A stretch of 64,000 bases of DNA from Sedimentibacter sp. MB35-C1 (GCF_030913635.1 NZ_CP133188.1:744001-808000); one strand, 5' to 3'. Shown: positions 41,288 through 51,215, numbered from the stretch's first letter. Translations and numbers: made by a program. The notes: generated by a model not told the origin, from the letters alone.

Positions 41288-43765
41288 ATGGACAGACCTA
41301 GTAATGCTATGAGAAACAGGCTGCCGGCGGAAAGGCTGAAAAAAACCTGCAATATAGAGAGCGAGTTGAATTATTGTAAGACTTCGAAGAACGTTGATAT
41401 ACTTGATGGAGTTATTGGTCAGGGAAGGGCGGTAAGTTCCATGGGTTTTGGGCTTTCAATGAATGCTCCCGGCTACAATATATTCGTACTGGGGCCTCAA
41501 GGAACAGGCAAAAGCACTTATGCTCAGTCGGCAGTCAAGAAACTGGCGGCAAAAGGTTCGGTGCCCAACGACTGGTGCTATATAAATAACTTCAGTGAGT
41601 GGGATAAACCACTGGCGATTTCTCTGCCTCCGGGAAAAGGCAAGGAATTTCAAAAGGATATGGATAAACTCATAGTCAATATGACTGTATATATTCCAAA
41701 AGCCTTCGAAGGAAGCAACTTTCAGCAGCAAAAGGATTCTCTTATACAAAGTGTCAATGAAAAAATGACCTCGATACTCAGGGATATGGAGAAAATTGCA
41801 GCAGAATCAGGCTTCGGGATACAGCAGGCAGGACAAAAAATTCTTCTCGTACCCATCAAGGACAATAAAATGATGACGCCGGAAGAATACAATGAGCTTT
41901 CATTGGACATACGCGAAGAAATTGAATCAAAAAGAACAAAAATAGCGTCTGAAATAGATGATATGATAAGAGACGGACAGATCGCACAGCGAAAAGCGGA
42001 AGAGCAGGCTGGTGAATTGGAAAAGCAGACGGCATACAAAGCAGCGGAGCCTCTTGTTATTCAGCTTAAGGAAAAATATAAACAAATACCTGAAATTGTT
42101 AATTATTTGGAAAAGGTTTTGAAGGATGCGGCTGAAAATCACACAATCTTCAGAAGCGCAGGTTCGATTTCAAACGAAGAGTATGCTGCGGAAATGCAGG
42201 ATGCGGATTCCGGTGAAGAAGAGGAAGATAATATATTTGATACTAAAATATTGGAGACGAAAGACAGCAAGAATCCGTTTACAAGGTACAAGGTAAATTT
42301 ATTTATAAACAACGAGAATACCATAGGTGTTCCGGTAGTAACAGAAAGCAATCCGTACTACTACAACCTTTTCGGTAAAATAGAGTATAAAAATCACATG
42401 ATGTCAACAATGACAGACTTTACAATGATTAAACCGGGAGCAGTGCAAAGAGCAAACGGTGGATACTTGATTCTTCAGGCAAAGGATCTGGTAATGGATT
42501 CATATGCATGGGATGCTCTGAAGAAGGCTCTTAAGTACAAAAAGGCCGTTGTTGAAAATATAGGGGAACAGAGCAGGTACGTGCCAACGGTAACACTTAA
42601 GCCTCAGCCCATTCCGCTGAATCTCAAGGTTATACTCATAGGCAGCCATGTATACTACAATATACTTTCGGCAGATGAGGATTTTAAAAAGCTGTTCAAG
42701 GTAAATGTGGATTTTGATGTTGAAATGGACAGGACACAGGATAATATTAAGCAATATATGTCATTTATAGGTTCAATGTGCAAGAAAGAAAACTTAAAGC
42801 ATTTGAACTGCGACGCAATGTCAAAGGTAGTGGAGTTCGGATCAAGGATGGCGGATAATCAAAACAAGCTTTCAACACGGTTCAACGTTGTCAGCGAAAT
42901 AATATACGAAGCAGCAGCCCTTGCGGAATCAGAGGAATATAAATCGGATTTTGTTGATGCAAAGCATGTGGAGATGGCAATTAAAAACAGAAAGTATCGT
43001 TCAAATATGATTGAAGAGAAAATGCAGCAGCAGATACTTCAGAAAAAAGTGCTTATTGATACAAAAGGTTCTGTGGTAGGTCAGGTTAACGGGCTTTCCG
43101 TAATGAGCACTTCAGGATATTCCTTCGGGTTGCCGTCAAGAATAACTGCCAGAACATATTCGGGCAGAGAAGGAATTATCAATATTGAAAGAGAAACCGA
43201 AATGAGCGGCAACATTCATTCAAAGGGAGTTCTCACGCTGAACGGATATCTGGGAGGAAAATTCGCACAGGAAAAACAACTGGGTTTGACGGCGCAGGTA
43301 ACCTTTGAGCAGCTTTACGGAGGAGTTGAAGGGGACAGTGCCTCAAGCACAGAGCTTTATGCAATTTTGTCCAGCCTGTCCGGAGCCCCTATTAAGCAGA
43401 GCATAGCCGTAACAGGTTCTGTAAATCAGATGGGAGAGATTCAGCCCATAGGAGGAGTCAACGAAAAAATCGAAGGCTTCTTTGACATATGCTCTTTAAC
43501 AGGTCTAACAGGAGATCAGGGAGTTATGATTCCGGAGAGCAATGTGGATAATCTGATGCTGAAAGATGAAGTTATTGAAGCAGTTAAAAATAATATGTTC
43601 CACATTTATTCTGTTAAAAAAATCGAAGAAGGTATAGAGATCCTGACAGGAATTCCTGCGGGAGAACATGACAAATTCGGAGAATATCCGGAGGGCAGCA
43701 TATTCTATATGGCAGACAGAAAACTCAGGGAATTCAATAAAGTGCTGGAAGCGGCAGAAGAATAA
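41288..43765 (+). CDS. Lon-family ATP-dependent protease (COG1067 type)
   Basis: An 825-residue Lon-like protease. The P-loop is VLGPQGTGKSTYAQ near residue 70, interrupted by a long charged, partly coiled-coil insertion (about 110-300), the layout of LonB-like/COG1067 proteins rather than classical LonA. The C-terminal peptidase carries the Ser-Lys dyad Ser684 (GDSASS) and Lys727 (GGVNEKIEGF). AAGGAGG precedes the ATG. It is monocistronic with a strong terminator. Roles in sporulation or stress are plausible for the family. Confidence 0.9.
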   Translation: MDRPSNAMRNRLPAERLKKTCNIESELNYCKTSKNVDILDGVIGQGRAVSSMGFGLSMNAPGYNIFVLGPQGTGKSTYAQSAVKKLAAKGSVPNDWCYINNFSEWDKPLAISLPPGKGKEFQKDMDKLIVNMTVYIPKAFEGSNFQQQKDSLIQSVNEKMTSILRDMEKIAAESGFGIQQAGQKILLVPIKDNKMMTPEEYNELSLDIREEIESKRTKIASEIDDMIRDGQIAQRKAEEQAGELEKQTAYKAAEPLVIQLKEKYKQIPEIVNYLEKVLKDAAENHTIFRSAGSISNEEYAAEMQDADSGEEEEDNIFDTKILETKDSKNPFTRYKVNLFINNENTIGVPVVTESNPYYYNLFGKIEYKNHMMSTMTDFTMIKPGAVQRANGGYLILQAKDLVMDSYAWDALKKALKYKKAVVENIGEQSRYVPTVTLKPQPIPLNLKVILIGSHVYYNILSADEDFKKLFKVNVDFDVEMDRTQDNIKQYMSFIGSMCKKENLKHLNCDAMSKVVEFGSRMADNQNKLSTRFNVVSEIIYEAAALAESEEYKSDFVDAKHVEMAIKNRKYRSNMIEEKMQQQILQKKVLIDTKGSVVGQVNGLSVMSTSGYSFGLPSRITARTYSGREGIINIERETEMSGNIHSKGVLTLNGYLGGKFAQEKQLGLTAQVTFEQLYGGVEGDSASSTELYAILSSLSGAPIKQSIAVTGSVNQMGEIQPIGGVNEKIEGFFDICSLTGLTGDQGVMIPESNVDNLMLKDEVIEAVKNNMFHIYSVKKIEEGIEILTGIPAGEHDKFGEYPEGSIFYMADRKLREFNKVLEAAEE

Positions 43766-44077
43766 CCAAATCCGGTGCAGGGCAATAATTAAAAATAAAG
43801 TATTACAAATAGTGAAATATAAAATAAAATTAAGCAGATTCGTGAATCTGCTTAATTTTATAATTGTGAAATAAAGTATATTGTGCTACTCTATAGATAA
43901 AGCTAATTTTATGCTTTGCCTAAAGCTGCAATGGCAAAAGATATTATTTTATTCTCAAGGAAAACGTGACCCTGAGATTTAGGGACAGGCTTGCTCTGCA
44001 AGGAAGATTGGGGTAAAAACTATAAAGGTATTAGGTATGGGAGAATAACTTTACTCATATCAAATAAGGAGTTTATA
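43766..44077. other. 312-base gap: Lon terminator and RpiR upstream region
   Basis: After the hairpin at 43826-43859 there is no convincing open frame. Short stems occur (CCCTGA/TTAGGG near 43972, CTTGC/GCAAG near 43991), but I match them to no known RNA class and see no clear sigma-A or sigma-54 promoter for the RpiR gene. Confidence 0.4.
43826..43862 (+). terminator. Terminator of the Lon gene
   Basis: Perfect 16-bp stem AAAATTAAGCAGATTC (43826-43841) / GAATCTGCTTAATTTT (43844-43859) with a two-base loop. Confidence 0.88.
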
Positions 44078-44947
44078 ATGAATTACGAAGAAGAAAAAAA
44101 ATTAGTTAAAAATGCTCTGCCCAAAGTCATACATACAGAAAAAACAGGATCTCAAATAATTGAATATATTCTTGACAAGTACCTTGAGATTCCGTACATA
44201 AACTTTGCGCAATTTATGAAGGATCAAAATTTAAGTGAGGATGACGCAAACAAATTTTTAACATCAAATGGTTATAAAGACTTTTCGCAATTTCAGCACA
44301 AGTTTTCAGAATTAATTATCAGTTTGATACCTAGAATCGAATCTGTTTCCTGCCTTTCAAGCACCCTGACAAAATCAGATATCAAAAATATATTTACTTC
44401 AGTGGCAGATGCAGAGGCATATAACATGAGAAATTTACTTGATTCAATTGAAATAGATAAGTTTTCATCTTTGATTCATGATATTTTAAATTCTCCCGAA
44501 GTGATTATAATAGGGACAAGGTCATCAATTACATTAGCCCAGTATGCCTCATATATGCTGAATAAAATAGGAGTTAATGTCAAAAAAATCACTTCAGCAG
44601 ATACAAGTTCATTCGACAATATACAAAATTTTGATAGATCTTCACTGGTAATTGCTTTCGGATTTAAAAGATATCCCAAAGAGACAATTAAACTTTTGAA
44701 CTATTTTAGCAGAAAAAATTTCAAAATAATATCTATTACGGATAATTCAAGCTCTCCATTGTGCAATTTTTCGAGTTATTCAATTTATATACAGGCTTAT
44801 TCATTGGCATATACAGATTCCTTTGTCAATGGAATGGTTCTCATAAATGCTTTGGCATTAGCTATAGGCAAAATGGATAACAAAAAAGTCGTAAAAAGGC
44901 TTAACGATTTCGAAGAGACGGCAAGAAGTTTAGAATATTATTTTTAA
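44078..44947 (+). CDS. RpiR/MurR-family regulator with SIS domain
   Basis: A 289-residue regulator. The N-terminal region (1-80) has an HTH-like layout but is atypical for RpiR. The SIS domain (about 130-260) is clear: EVIIIGTRSSITLAQYASYML, RSSLVIAFGFKRYPKET and KIISITDNSSSPL. SIS domains bind phosphosugars or related metabolites. The ATG at 44078 follows AAGGAG. A sigma-54 activator starts 12 bases downstream, so the pair is cotranscribed and may jointly regulate the next operon. Confidence 0.83.
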   Translation: MNYEEEKKLVKNALPKVIHTEKTGSQIIEYILDKYLEIPYINFAQFMKDQNLSEDDANKFLTSNGYKDFSQFQHKFSELIISLIPRIESVSCLSSTLTKSDIKNIFTSVADAEAYNMRNLLDSIEIDKFSSLIHDILNSPEVIIIGTRSSITLAQYASYMLNKIGVNVKKITSADTSSFDNIQNFDRSSLVIAFGFKRYPKETIKLLNYFSRKNFKIISITDNSSSPLCNFSSYSIYIQAYSLAYTDSFVNGMVLINALALAIGKMDNKKVVKRLNDFEETARSLEYYF

Positions 44948-44959
44948 CGGAGAAATCAA

Positions 44960-46024
44960 ATGAATCTTATCAAGGAAATGTGTTCAATTGAAAATTCTTT
45001 TGTCACATTGAAAGTACCTATAGAAGAATATAATTTTGACGGAATAGTTACGTGTAACAAATCTATGATGGAACAAATTGCTCTATTAGAGAGAATTGCT
45101 AACAAGGATGTCAATATTTTGATAAACGGCGAGACGGGTACCGGTAAGGAAGTGTATGCCGAATATATTCATAAAATCAGCAGCAGAAGATGCAAAAGGT
45201 TTGTCAAGCTGAACTGTTCAACAATTCCCGATACCTTGTTCGAGTCTGAAATGTTCGGTTATACAAACGGAGCCTTTACAGGCGCTTCCAAGTTCGGAAA
45301 AAAGGGTTTATTTGAACTTGCAGATGAGGGGACAATTTTTCTTGATGAAATCGGAGAAATGCCATTAGAAACACAGTCAAAACTTTTACGAGTTATACAG
45401 GAAAAATGTTTCATTAAAATAGGAAGTGAACATGAGATAAATGTAGACGTTAAAATAGTATCTGCAACAAATAAAAACCTGAAAAATTTAGTAAAGGAAA
45501 ATAAATTCAGAGAAGATTTGTTTTATCGCCTTAATGTTTTTCCTATCAATCTTATACCACTGCGTAACAGAAAAGAAGATATAGTGCTGCTTTCGTTTTT
45601 CTTCTTGAATTTGTACAATGCAAAGTACGGATATAGCAAAAAGTTTGACTGCAGGTCTTTATGCAACTTCATTGAATATGACTGGCCGGGAAATGTAAGA
45701 GAACTGAAAAATACAATTGAAAGAGCAATGCTGTTATCTACCGATGATATTATAGTTAATGCTAATCCCGAACAAAGCAAAAATGAATTTAATGATGACG
45801 AGTACAAAAAAATTGATGTTTCTCTTTCAAACATTAAGCGAATTACAAATGATACACTGCTGTTAGATAAATCATTAAAGGATTTGGTGGATGACTATGA
45901 AATAGGCTTGATAAACTATTATATAGAAAAAAAAGGTTCTCTCAGAAATGCTGCAAAAGCATTGAGAACATCTCCTGCGACTTTGTCTCGAAAGCTGTCT
46001 TTGTATAAACAAAAGTCAAAATAA
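44960..46024 (+). CDS. Sigma-54-dependent activator without a sensor domain
   Basis: A 354-residue enhancer-binding protein made of little more than AAA+ and HTH. After about 25 residues comes the AAA+ domain with Walker A GETGTGKE, GAFTGA loop (FGYTNGAFTGAS), Walker B TIFLDEIGE and the FREDLFYRLNV arginine-finger segment, then a Fis-like HTH (SLRNAAKALRTSPATLSRKL). Proteins lacking an N-terminal regulator are controlled in trans, as PspF is by PspA. The cotranscribed RpiR protein is the obvious candidate. A sigma-54 promoter directly downstream drives the dehydrogenase/NhaC operon. Confidence 0.92.
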   Translation: MNLIKEMCSIENSFVTLKVPIEEYNFDGIVTCNKSMMEQIALLERIANKDVNILINGETGTGKEVYAEYIHKISSRRCKRFVKLNCSTIPDTLFESEMFGYTNGAFTGASKFGKKGLFELADEGTIFLDEIGEMPLETQSKLLRVIQEKCFIKIGSEHEINVDVKIVSATNKNLKNLVKENKFREDLFYRLNVFPINLIPLRNRKEDIVLLSFFFLNLYNAKYGYSKKFDCRSLCNFIEYDWPGNVRELKNTIERAMLLSTDDIIVNANPEQSKNEFNDDEYKKIDVSLSNIKRITNDTLLLDKSLKDLVDDYEIGLINYYIEKKGSLRNAAKALRTSPATLSRKLSLYKQKSK

Positions 46025-46052
46025 TTTTGATATTGTTTTATTTATGGAACAG

Positions 46053-46086
46053 AACGCTGTTTTAATTTTAAAACAGTGTTTTATTT
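46053..46086 (+). terminator. Hairpin after the activator gene, possibly also its enhancer
   Basis: AACGCTGTTTTA (46053-46064) / TAAAACAGTGTT (46069-46080), one G-T pair, then a T-rich stretch. As DNA it is a dyad (CTGTTTTA / TAAAACAG) lying about 95-120 bp upstream of the next sigma-54 promoter, a normal enhancer distance. Confidence 0.7.
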
Positions 46087-46156
46087 TTATATAAATTTTA
46101 TATAAATTTTTGCCAAGCAATATATCAATCCTTCAAAATTCAACAAAATATCGATC

Positions 46157-46170
46157 TCTAAAATTTTAGA
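46157..46170. promoter_or_regulatory. Perfect palindrome TCTAAAATTTTAGA next to the sigma-54 promoter
   Basis: A 14-bp perfect palindrome ends four bases before the -24 element. It is well placed for a repressor, for instance the RpiR-family protein encoded upstream. Confidence 0.45.
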
Positions 46171-46174
46171 AAAA

Positions 46175-46190
46175 TGGCATGGGTTTTGCT
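46175..46190 (+). promoter_or_regulatory. Sigma-54 promoter of the dehydrogenase/NhaC operon
   Basis: TGGCATGGGTTTTGCT matches TGGCAC-N5-TTGCA with GG and GC correctly spaced. It ends 40 bases before the start codon at 46231. Confidence 0.85.
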
Positions 46191-46230
46191 TTGATGTAAT
46201 TGAAGTTACATACATGAAGAGGTGATAGAG

Positions 46231-47334
46231 ATGATATTGACAGTAGGATTTCCTAAAATCAAAAATTTTGGAGGTGATGTAAGGGATTTTCTTCCTTCCC
46301 TATTTAGTTATTTAAAGAAATTCAATAACATTGAAGTGTTTTTAGAAAAAGGTTATGGGTCTGGATTTGGATTAAATGAAATCGATTACATTGAGGCAAA
46401 TCCAAAGATAAAATTTGTTGCGGAAGAAGAAGTTTACAACAAGGATTTGATAGTAATTATTAAAATGCCCGAACTAAAGAATCTTGAAAAACTTAAGGAC
46501 GGATGCAGTATCTTTACAATGTGCCATTATCACACAAGGGTATCATATGTTGAGCTATTCAAAAGAAAAGGAGTAAAATCTTTTTCTATGGATGCAATTG
46601 TTGATGATTATGGAAAAAGAATCTTTGTTGACTATTTCAGAACAGCTTACAACGGTTCAGCTATTGCTTTTAAAGAGTTGAAAAAGTCAATGCCCGGTTT
46701 TTACAGCCCGCACAGGAGGCCTATTAACGTGACGGTGCTGGGGGTTGGATTTGTTGCTCAGCATTGTGCTAGATCCTTTGAGATTCTTGGCGATGAAGAA
46801 TTCCTGGGTAAAAATATTCCCGGAATCATTATCAAATTGCTCCCAAGAACTGTTACATACAGCCACAATTTAATGAAGACTATACTGGAAACTACAGATA
46901 TTTTAGTAGATGCTACAAGTCGCAGGGATCTCAGTGAAGTGATAATTGAAAACAAATCTTTAGGTTACTTGCCTGATCATGCAATAATTCTTGATTTGGC
47001 AGCAGACAGATATGATGAAGGTCAGTTTAAACCAATTGAAGGAACAATTCTGGGAAATTTGTCCAAAATGATAATCTATAATAATGATGAGCTGTACAAT
47101 AATCTTCCTCAAAATGTAGAACACAGCAATAGAAGAACGACCGTAAGCTGCAATGCGTGGCCTGGAGTAACGCCAAAAGAATCAATTCAATTTTATGAGG
47201 TGATCATAAAGGATTATTTAAACATCTTGCTGACCAAGGATATTGAAGAAATAGACAAAGAAAGTGATAATTTTTTCGAAAGGGCACTTTTCAGAAGCTC
47301 TTTGTCAAACTATTTGAACAATTTAAAAATATAA
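46231..47334 (+). CDS. Alanine dehydrogenase / transhydrogenase-like NAD(P)-dependent enzyme
   Basis: A 367-residue protein with AlaDh_PNT-type organisation. The N-terminal domain carries a lysine (Lys78 in VIIKMPE) and histidine (His99 in FTMCHYHT) at the positions of the substrate-binding Lys and catalytic His of alanine dehydrogenase. The Rossmann domain starts VTVLGVGFVAQHCARSF near 167, with Ala where the last glycine of GxGxxG is usual. It is too divergent for me to name the substrate; saccharopine- or opine-type amino acid dehydrogenases are alternatives. ATG 46231 is chosen because AGAGGTG precedes it. It is cotranscribed with an NhaC-family transporter, 19 bases away, behind a sigma-54 promoter. 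Confidence 0.75.
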   Translation: MILTVGFPKIKNFGGDVRDFLPSLFSYLKKFNNIEVFLEKGYGSGFGLNEIDYIEANPKIKFVAEEEVYNKDLIVIIKMPELKNLEKLKDGCSIFTMCHYHTRVSYVELFKRKGVKSFSMDAIVDDYGKRIFVDYFRTAYNGSAIAFKELKKSMPGFYSPHRRPINVTVLGVGFVAQHCARSFEILGDEEFLGKNIPGIIIKLLPRTVTYSHNLMKTILETTDILVDATSRRDLSEVIIENKSLGYLPDHAIILDLAADRYDEGQFKPIEGTILGNLSKMIIYNNDELYNNLPQNVEHSNRRTTVSCNAWPGVTPKESIQFYEVIIKDYLNILLTKDIEEIDKESDNFFERALFRSSLSNYLNNLKI

Positions 47335-47353
47335 TTTAAAAACGGGAGGTTTT

Positions 47354-48886
47354 ATGGAACACTATGGTTTTATATCAATTTTACCGCCAATAATAGCAAT
47401 CATTCTGGCTATAAAGACTAAAAACGTTTTATTTTCACTTTTTGTTGGTTTGTATTTTGGAGCGACTGCTTTGGCCGGTTGGAATCCTATCCTGGGATTT
47501 TCAAATTTAATCCCAAATTACATATATGCTCAAATTGCATCTGATTCAAATGTGCAGTCACTAACAAACTTACTGATAATTGGAGCGTTTGTAGCCCTAA
47601 TTGGTGCAACAGGCGGAGCAGCGGCATTTGCAAAGTTTGCAGGTAAGATGATAAACACCAAAAGAAAAGCTGAATTGTCAATGTGGTTTGGAGGAATTTT
47701 CGTATGGTTTTCCGACTCGGCAAATTCTCTTTTAGTAGGACCTATCTTCCAACCCATAGGAGATAAGTATAAAGTGTCAAGAGAGAAATTTGCATATGTT
47801 CTGGATGCTACTTCATCACCTATATGTTCATTGGTTCCTATAATAAGCTGGGGAGTATATATTATGGGTTTGATTCAAGTGGAACTTGACGCGTTGCCAG
47901 CTTACAGTATGACAAGCTGGGATATATTTGTTGGTGCGGTACCGTTTCAGTTCTACAGCATACTTACACTATTAATGGTAGGATATGTCGCATATACCCA
48001 ATTTGATTACGGTCCAATGCTTGCGGCTCAAAAACGTGCAGAGGGAGGATTGGTACTCAGAGAAGGGGCGGTTCCATTAAGAAATACAAAAGAAGCAAAA
48101 CTTCCTGAAGGGGTTGTACCTCAAGCCAAAGCTGTACTTTTACCTTTAGCGGCGCTTCTTATTGTAATGTTTACAGTGTTTTTTATGAATGGTTTCCCTG
48201 CAGCCAGCTTAAAAGGTTCTGTAATCAGACAGGGAATATCCTTGGGATTTATAACCGGGGGCATACTGGCTGCGGTAATATCCATAAGAAGTAAAATATT
48301 TACTGTAAAAGAGGCTGAAACAACTGTATTTGACGGAATGAAAGACATGGTATACCTGATGGTACTGATGGTTTTTGCCTGGTCATTGGGAAGTGTTACA
48401 AAAGATCTTGGAACTGCTTATTATATAATGGACGTTACAAAAGACTTTTTGAATCCTGCTTTCCTTCCGGCCATTATGTTTATAGTCGGATGTTTAATGT
48501 CACTGCCTACAGGTTCATCCTGGGGACCTTATGCAATTTTAATGCCTATTGGCATTCCTATAGCTATTCAGATGGGTGCACCTGTCTTGGTAACAGTAGC
48601 AGCCATCATAAACGGAGGACTATTTGGCGACCATTGTTCTCCTTTGTCCGATACGACATTATTAGCTTCAATGGGGGCAGCATGCGATCATATTGACCAT
48701 TTTAAAACACAATTTCCATATGCGCTTACTGTTGCTGCAGTTGCATGTGTTATGTATATATTTGCGGGATTATATCAAAGCTCGGCAATACTAATTCCCG
48801 GCATAGCGGTTTTGTTTGCGCTAATCTACCTTTTGCACAAAATTAGCCTGAAGAAATACACTACCAAGAAAGTTACGGTAGAATAA
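47354..48886 (+). CDS. NhaC-family Na+/H+ antiporter-like transporter
   Basis: A 510-residue membrane protein with about 11-12 helices and the NhaC superfamily hallmarks FVWFSDSANSLLVGPIF near residue 115, LDATSSPICSLVPIISWG and GGLFGDHCSPLSDTTLLAS near 418. Members exchange Na+ for H+ or for organic solutes including amino acids. Being cotranscribed with an amino-acid-type dehydrogenase under nitrogen-style sigma-54 control, uptake of an amino acid is more likely than pH homeostasis. GGGAGG precedes the ATG. Confidence 0.88.
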   Translation: MEHYGFISILPPIIAIILAIKTKNVLFSLFVGLYFGATALAGWNPILGFSNLIPNYIYAQIASDSNVQSLTNLLIIGAFVALIGATGGAAAFAKFAGKMINTKRKAELSMWFGGIFVWFSDSANSLLVGPIFQPIGDKYKVSREKFAYVLDATSSPICSLVPIISWGVYIMGLIQVELDALPAYSMTSWDIFVGAVPFQFYSILTLLMVGYVAYTQFDYGPMLAAQKRAEGGLVLREGAVPLRNTKEAKLPEGVVPQAKAVLLPLAALLIVMFTVFFMNGFPAASLKGSVIRQGISLGFITGGILAAVISIRSKIFTVKEAETTVFDGMKDMVYLMVLMVFAWSLGSVTKDLGTAYYIMDVTKDFLNPAFLPAIMFIVGCLMSLPTGSSWGPYAILMPIGIPIAIQMGAPVLVTVAAIINGGLFGDHCSPLSDTTLLASMGAACDHIDHFKTQFPYALTVAAVACVMYIFAGLYQSSAILIPGIAVLFALIYLLHKISLKKYTTKKVTVE

Positions 48887-49041
48887 TATAATTACACTCA
48901 AATTTTACAGGGCACGGTGTCTGTATATGGCGTCACTTCTTTTCTGATAACAGGGAATTGTTGGCGTCATACACCTACAGGAGGATTCTACATGGGAGAT
49001 GCTGTTACAGATGACAGCGGAAATTTCAGAAATATAAAATA
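48887..49041 (+). pseudogene. Short protein-coding remnant after the NhaC gene
   Basis: The NhaC reading frame continues beyond its stop for about 50 open codons, ending at 49041. The conceptual product contains QGTVSVYG and GDAVTDDSGNFRNI, which resemble the pattern of carboxypeptidase-regulatory-like or other extracellular repeat domains. There is no complete domain. An AGGAGG and ATG near 48990 could give a 16-residue peptide, which I doubt is real. Best read as a gene fragment. Confidence 0.3.
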
Positions 49042-49071
49042 GCAAATGAAATATAAGCCAACATAATAGCA

Positions 49072-49113
49072 AAAGGAAACTCATCGAGTAGTTATCCCCG
49101 ATGAGTTTCCTTT
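49072..49113. terminator. Bidirectional terminator between NhaC and the chemoreceptor gene
   Basis: Perfect 15-bp stem AAAGGAAACTCATCG (49072-49086) / CGATGAGTTTCCTTT (49099-49113). Confidence 0.88.
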
Positions 49114-49133
49114 ATATAAATATTTGGAGGAAA

Positions 49134-51215
49134 TTAATATGATTTGCTTAATTCATCATTGTCATTGTCTGACACATCATCATTCAGCTGAAACTTAGTT
49201 ACAAGCCCATTCAGCAGTACTGCCTGGCTTGAAAGCTCCTCGCTTGCCGCGGCGCTTTCCTCCGATGTTGCGGAGTTTGTCTGAACAACCGCAGAAATTT
49301 GTTCTATGCCTGTCGCAATCTGGCTGGAACCTTCTGCCTGATGAATGCTGGCTTGGGCGATGCTTTCAATAAGTGTCTTCAATCCGTCTGTTTTTTCTAC
49401 AACAGCGTTCAATGATGAGGCTGTTTTTTCAGCTATTTGTGTTCCCTTAGTTACAGCCTGAACCGTATCACTTATTAGCGTTGTTGTATCCTTGGCGGCT
49501 TCAGCCGATTTTTGAGCAAGATTTCTAACCTCATCAGCTACAACCGCAAAGCCCTTTCCTGCACTTCCCGCCCTTGCAGCTTCAACGGCTGCGTTAAGAG
49601 CCAGAATATTTGTCTGGAATGCAATATTATCTATTGTTTTTATGATATTGCTGATTTCATTTGACTTATCATTTATCTCCTTCATTGCCGTCATAAGCTT
49701 CTGCATGTCCAAGTTGGCTTCCGATATGTCTGTCTCGGTTTGGTTGGAGAGAGTGTTTGCATTTTGTGCCGCCTTTGCATTATCATCAATCTGTGATGAA
49801 ATATCCTGTATTGTTGCCGACAGCTCCTGGATAGAGGAAGCCTGCTCCGTTGCTCCCTGGCTGAGAGCCTGAGCACCTGCTGCAACCTGGTCAGAACCGT
49901 TTGCAATCTGGTCTGAAGCTATTTTTATTTCACTTAATGTGTAGGTAAGTGTATTTGAAATATTTAACAAAGCATCTTTTATTTTTTTAAATTCGCCTAT
50001 GTAATCAGACTTAAGCTTGAAATTCATATTGCCGTCAGCTATTTGATTTAGTATGACGGATATTTCATCAATGTATAATTTATATGTTTGAAGTGTTTTT
50101 CCAATCGATTTAAATGAGTCAACCAAAAGTCCCACTTCACCGTCAGCCTTCACATCTATTTTCACGTCAAAGTCACCGCCGGCAACCTCATTTGCCGATT
50201 TTACAACTGCCTTGATCGGTTTTGAAATGCTGTTGCTTACAATCAGTGCAAATGCAACTGCAGCTGCAAATATCAATATAACTGCTATGTAAATCAATTT
50301 TTCTAAAGTGGTTACAGCACTGAGCATTGCTTTCTCGTCTACAACTGAGACATAGTTCCAATCTGTGCTGTCAGAATGAATGCTTTTTATCAAATAATTA
50401 TTTCCTTTGATTTCAAAAGGCTTAAAATCAGCATTGGCGGAAACCGCATCGGCTAACTGTGAATCATATGCCTCAGAAATATTTTTGAAATTATTTTCTG
50501 TGTTGCTGGGATCTGATATTATTGTGCCGTCTGAGTCTACAAGCATGTAGTAGCCGTAAAAATCCTTGCTGGCTTCTTCAAACATGGTTGTAAGTACATC
50601 AAGGCTCATATCCACTGCCATAACACCTATAAATTTGCCTCTGTCATCCTTAATTGCCTGAGAGGCTCCGATGATTACAATGTCATCTGTGGCAAAATAG
50701 TACGGCGAACCAAGTATAACCTCATCCGGGTTTGCGGCGGCGCTGGGATACCATGGCCTTTTGCGAGGGTCAAAAGCACCGTCCATATTTCCATCGGGAT
50801 ACTGTACGTACCCGCCTTTTTCCGTTCCCATAAACACATACTGATAACTGGGGTGTGTTTCTCCGAATTCCTTAAAATTCTGAAAAATCTGCTGTTCAAT
50901 ACCGCCGTTGCTGCCGGGCGTCATCTTAATTTTTGTTTTGTTGTTTACATATGAGGTAAGAGTGTCATCTGCAAGCTTTATAGTGCTGTTATGGGCAAAA
51001 TAGCTTACATTGTTTTGCATGTCGCTGAAAACAACGTCTATGTTGTCACTGACAAGTGACAGCTGTTTTTCAACAGCGGTTTTCTGCTCTGATATAACGC
51101 TTGCTTTCATTCTATTAATAAAAACCGTACTGAGAACAAGTACCGGAACTAAAGCAAATAAAATTATGACCAGGCTTAATTTAAAGCGCAATGTTTGAAA
51201 TCTATTAATTTTCAT
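49134..51215 (-). CDS. Methyl-accepting chemotaxis protein with Cache sensor
   Basis: A 693-residue chemoreceptor. Membrane segments at about 8-32 and 280-305 bracket a double-Cache extracellular sensor (markers [21 protein letters not shown] and [11 protein letters not shown]). HAMP follows (about 305-360), with a second HAMP-like stretch to about 420. The signalling domain has the hairpin tip [21 protein letters not shown]. Cache sensors commonly bind amino acids. The start at 51215 follows GGAGGT; the in-frame ATG at 51230 overlaps that site. No chemotaxis or flagellar genes are nearby. Confidence 0.95.
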   Translation of the reverse strand: MKINRFQTLRFKLSLVIILFALVPVLVLSTVFINRMKASVISEQKTAVEKQLSLVSDNIDVVFSDMQNNVSYFAHNSTIKLADDTLTSYVNNKTKIKMTPGSNGGIEQQIFQNFKEFGETHPSYQYVFMGTEKGGYVQYPDGNMDGAFDPRKRPWYPSAAANPDEVILGSPYYFATDDIVIIGASQAIKDDRGKFIGVMAVDMSLDVLTTMFEEASKDFYGYYMLVDSDGTIISDPSNTENNFKNISEAYDSQLADAVSANADFKPFEIKGNNYLIKSIHSDSTDWNYVSVVDEKAMLSAVTTLEKLIYIAVILIFAAAVAFALIVSNSISKPIKAVVKSANEVAGGDFDVKIDVKADGEVGLLVDSFKSIGKTLQTYKLYIDEISVILNQIADGNMNFKLKSDYIGEFKKIKDALLNISNTLTYTLSEIKIASDQIANGSDQVAAGAQALSQGATEQASSIQELSATIQDISSQIDDNAKAAQNANTLSNQTETDISEANLDMQKLMTAMKEINDKSNEISNIIKTIDNIAFQTNILALNAAVEAARAGSAGKGFAVVADEVRNLAQKSAEAAKDTTTLISDTVQAVTKGTQIAEKTASSLNAVVEKTDGLKTLIESIAQASIHQAEGSSQIATGIEQISAVVQTNSATSEESAAASEELSSQAVLLNGLVTKFQLNDDVSDNDNDELSKSY

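Noticed and set aside
43960-44010. Short hairpins upstream of the RpiR gene considered as a riboswitch
   Set aside because: Stems are only five or six base pairs, there is no terminator or ribosome-binding-site switch, and the bases do not match SAM, glycine, lysine, c-di-GMP or THF consensus as I know them.
46087-46110. TTATATAAATT direct repeat considered as an operator
   Set aside because: Pure AT sequence in an AT-rich region; repetition of this kind is expected by chance.
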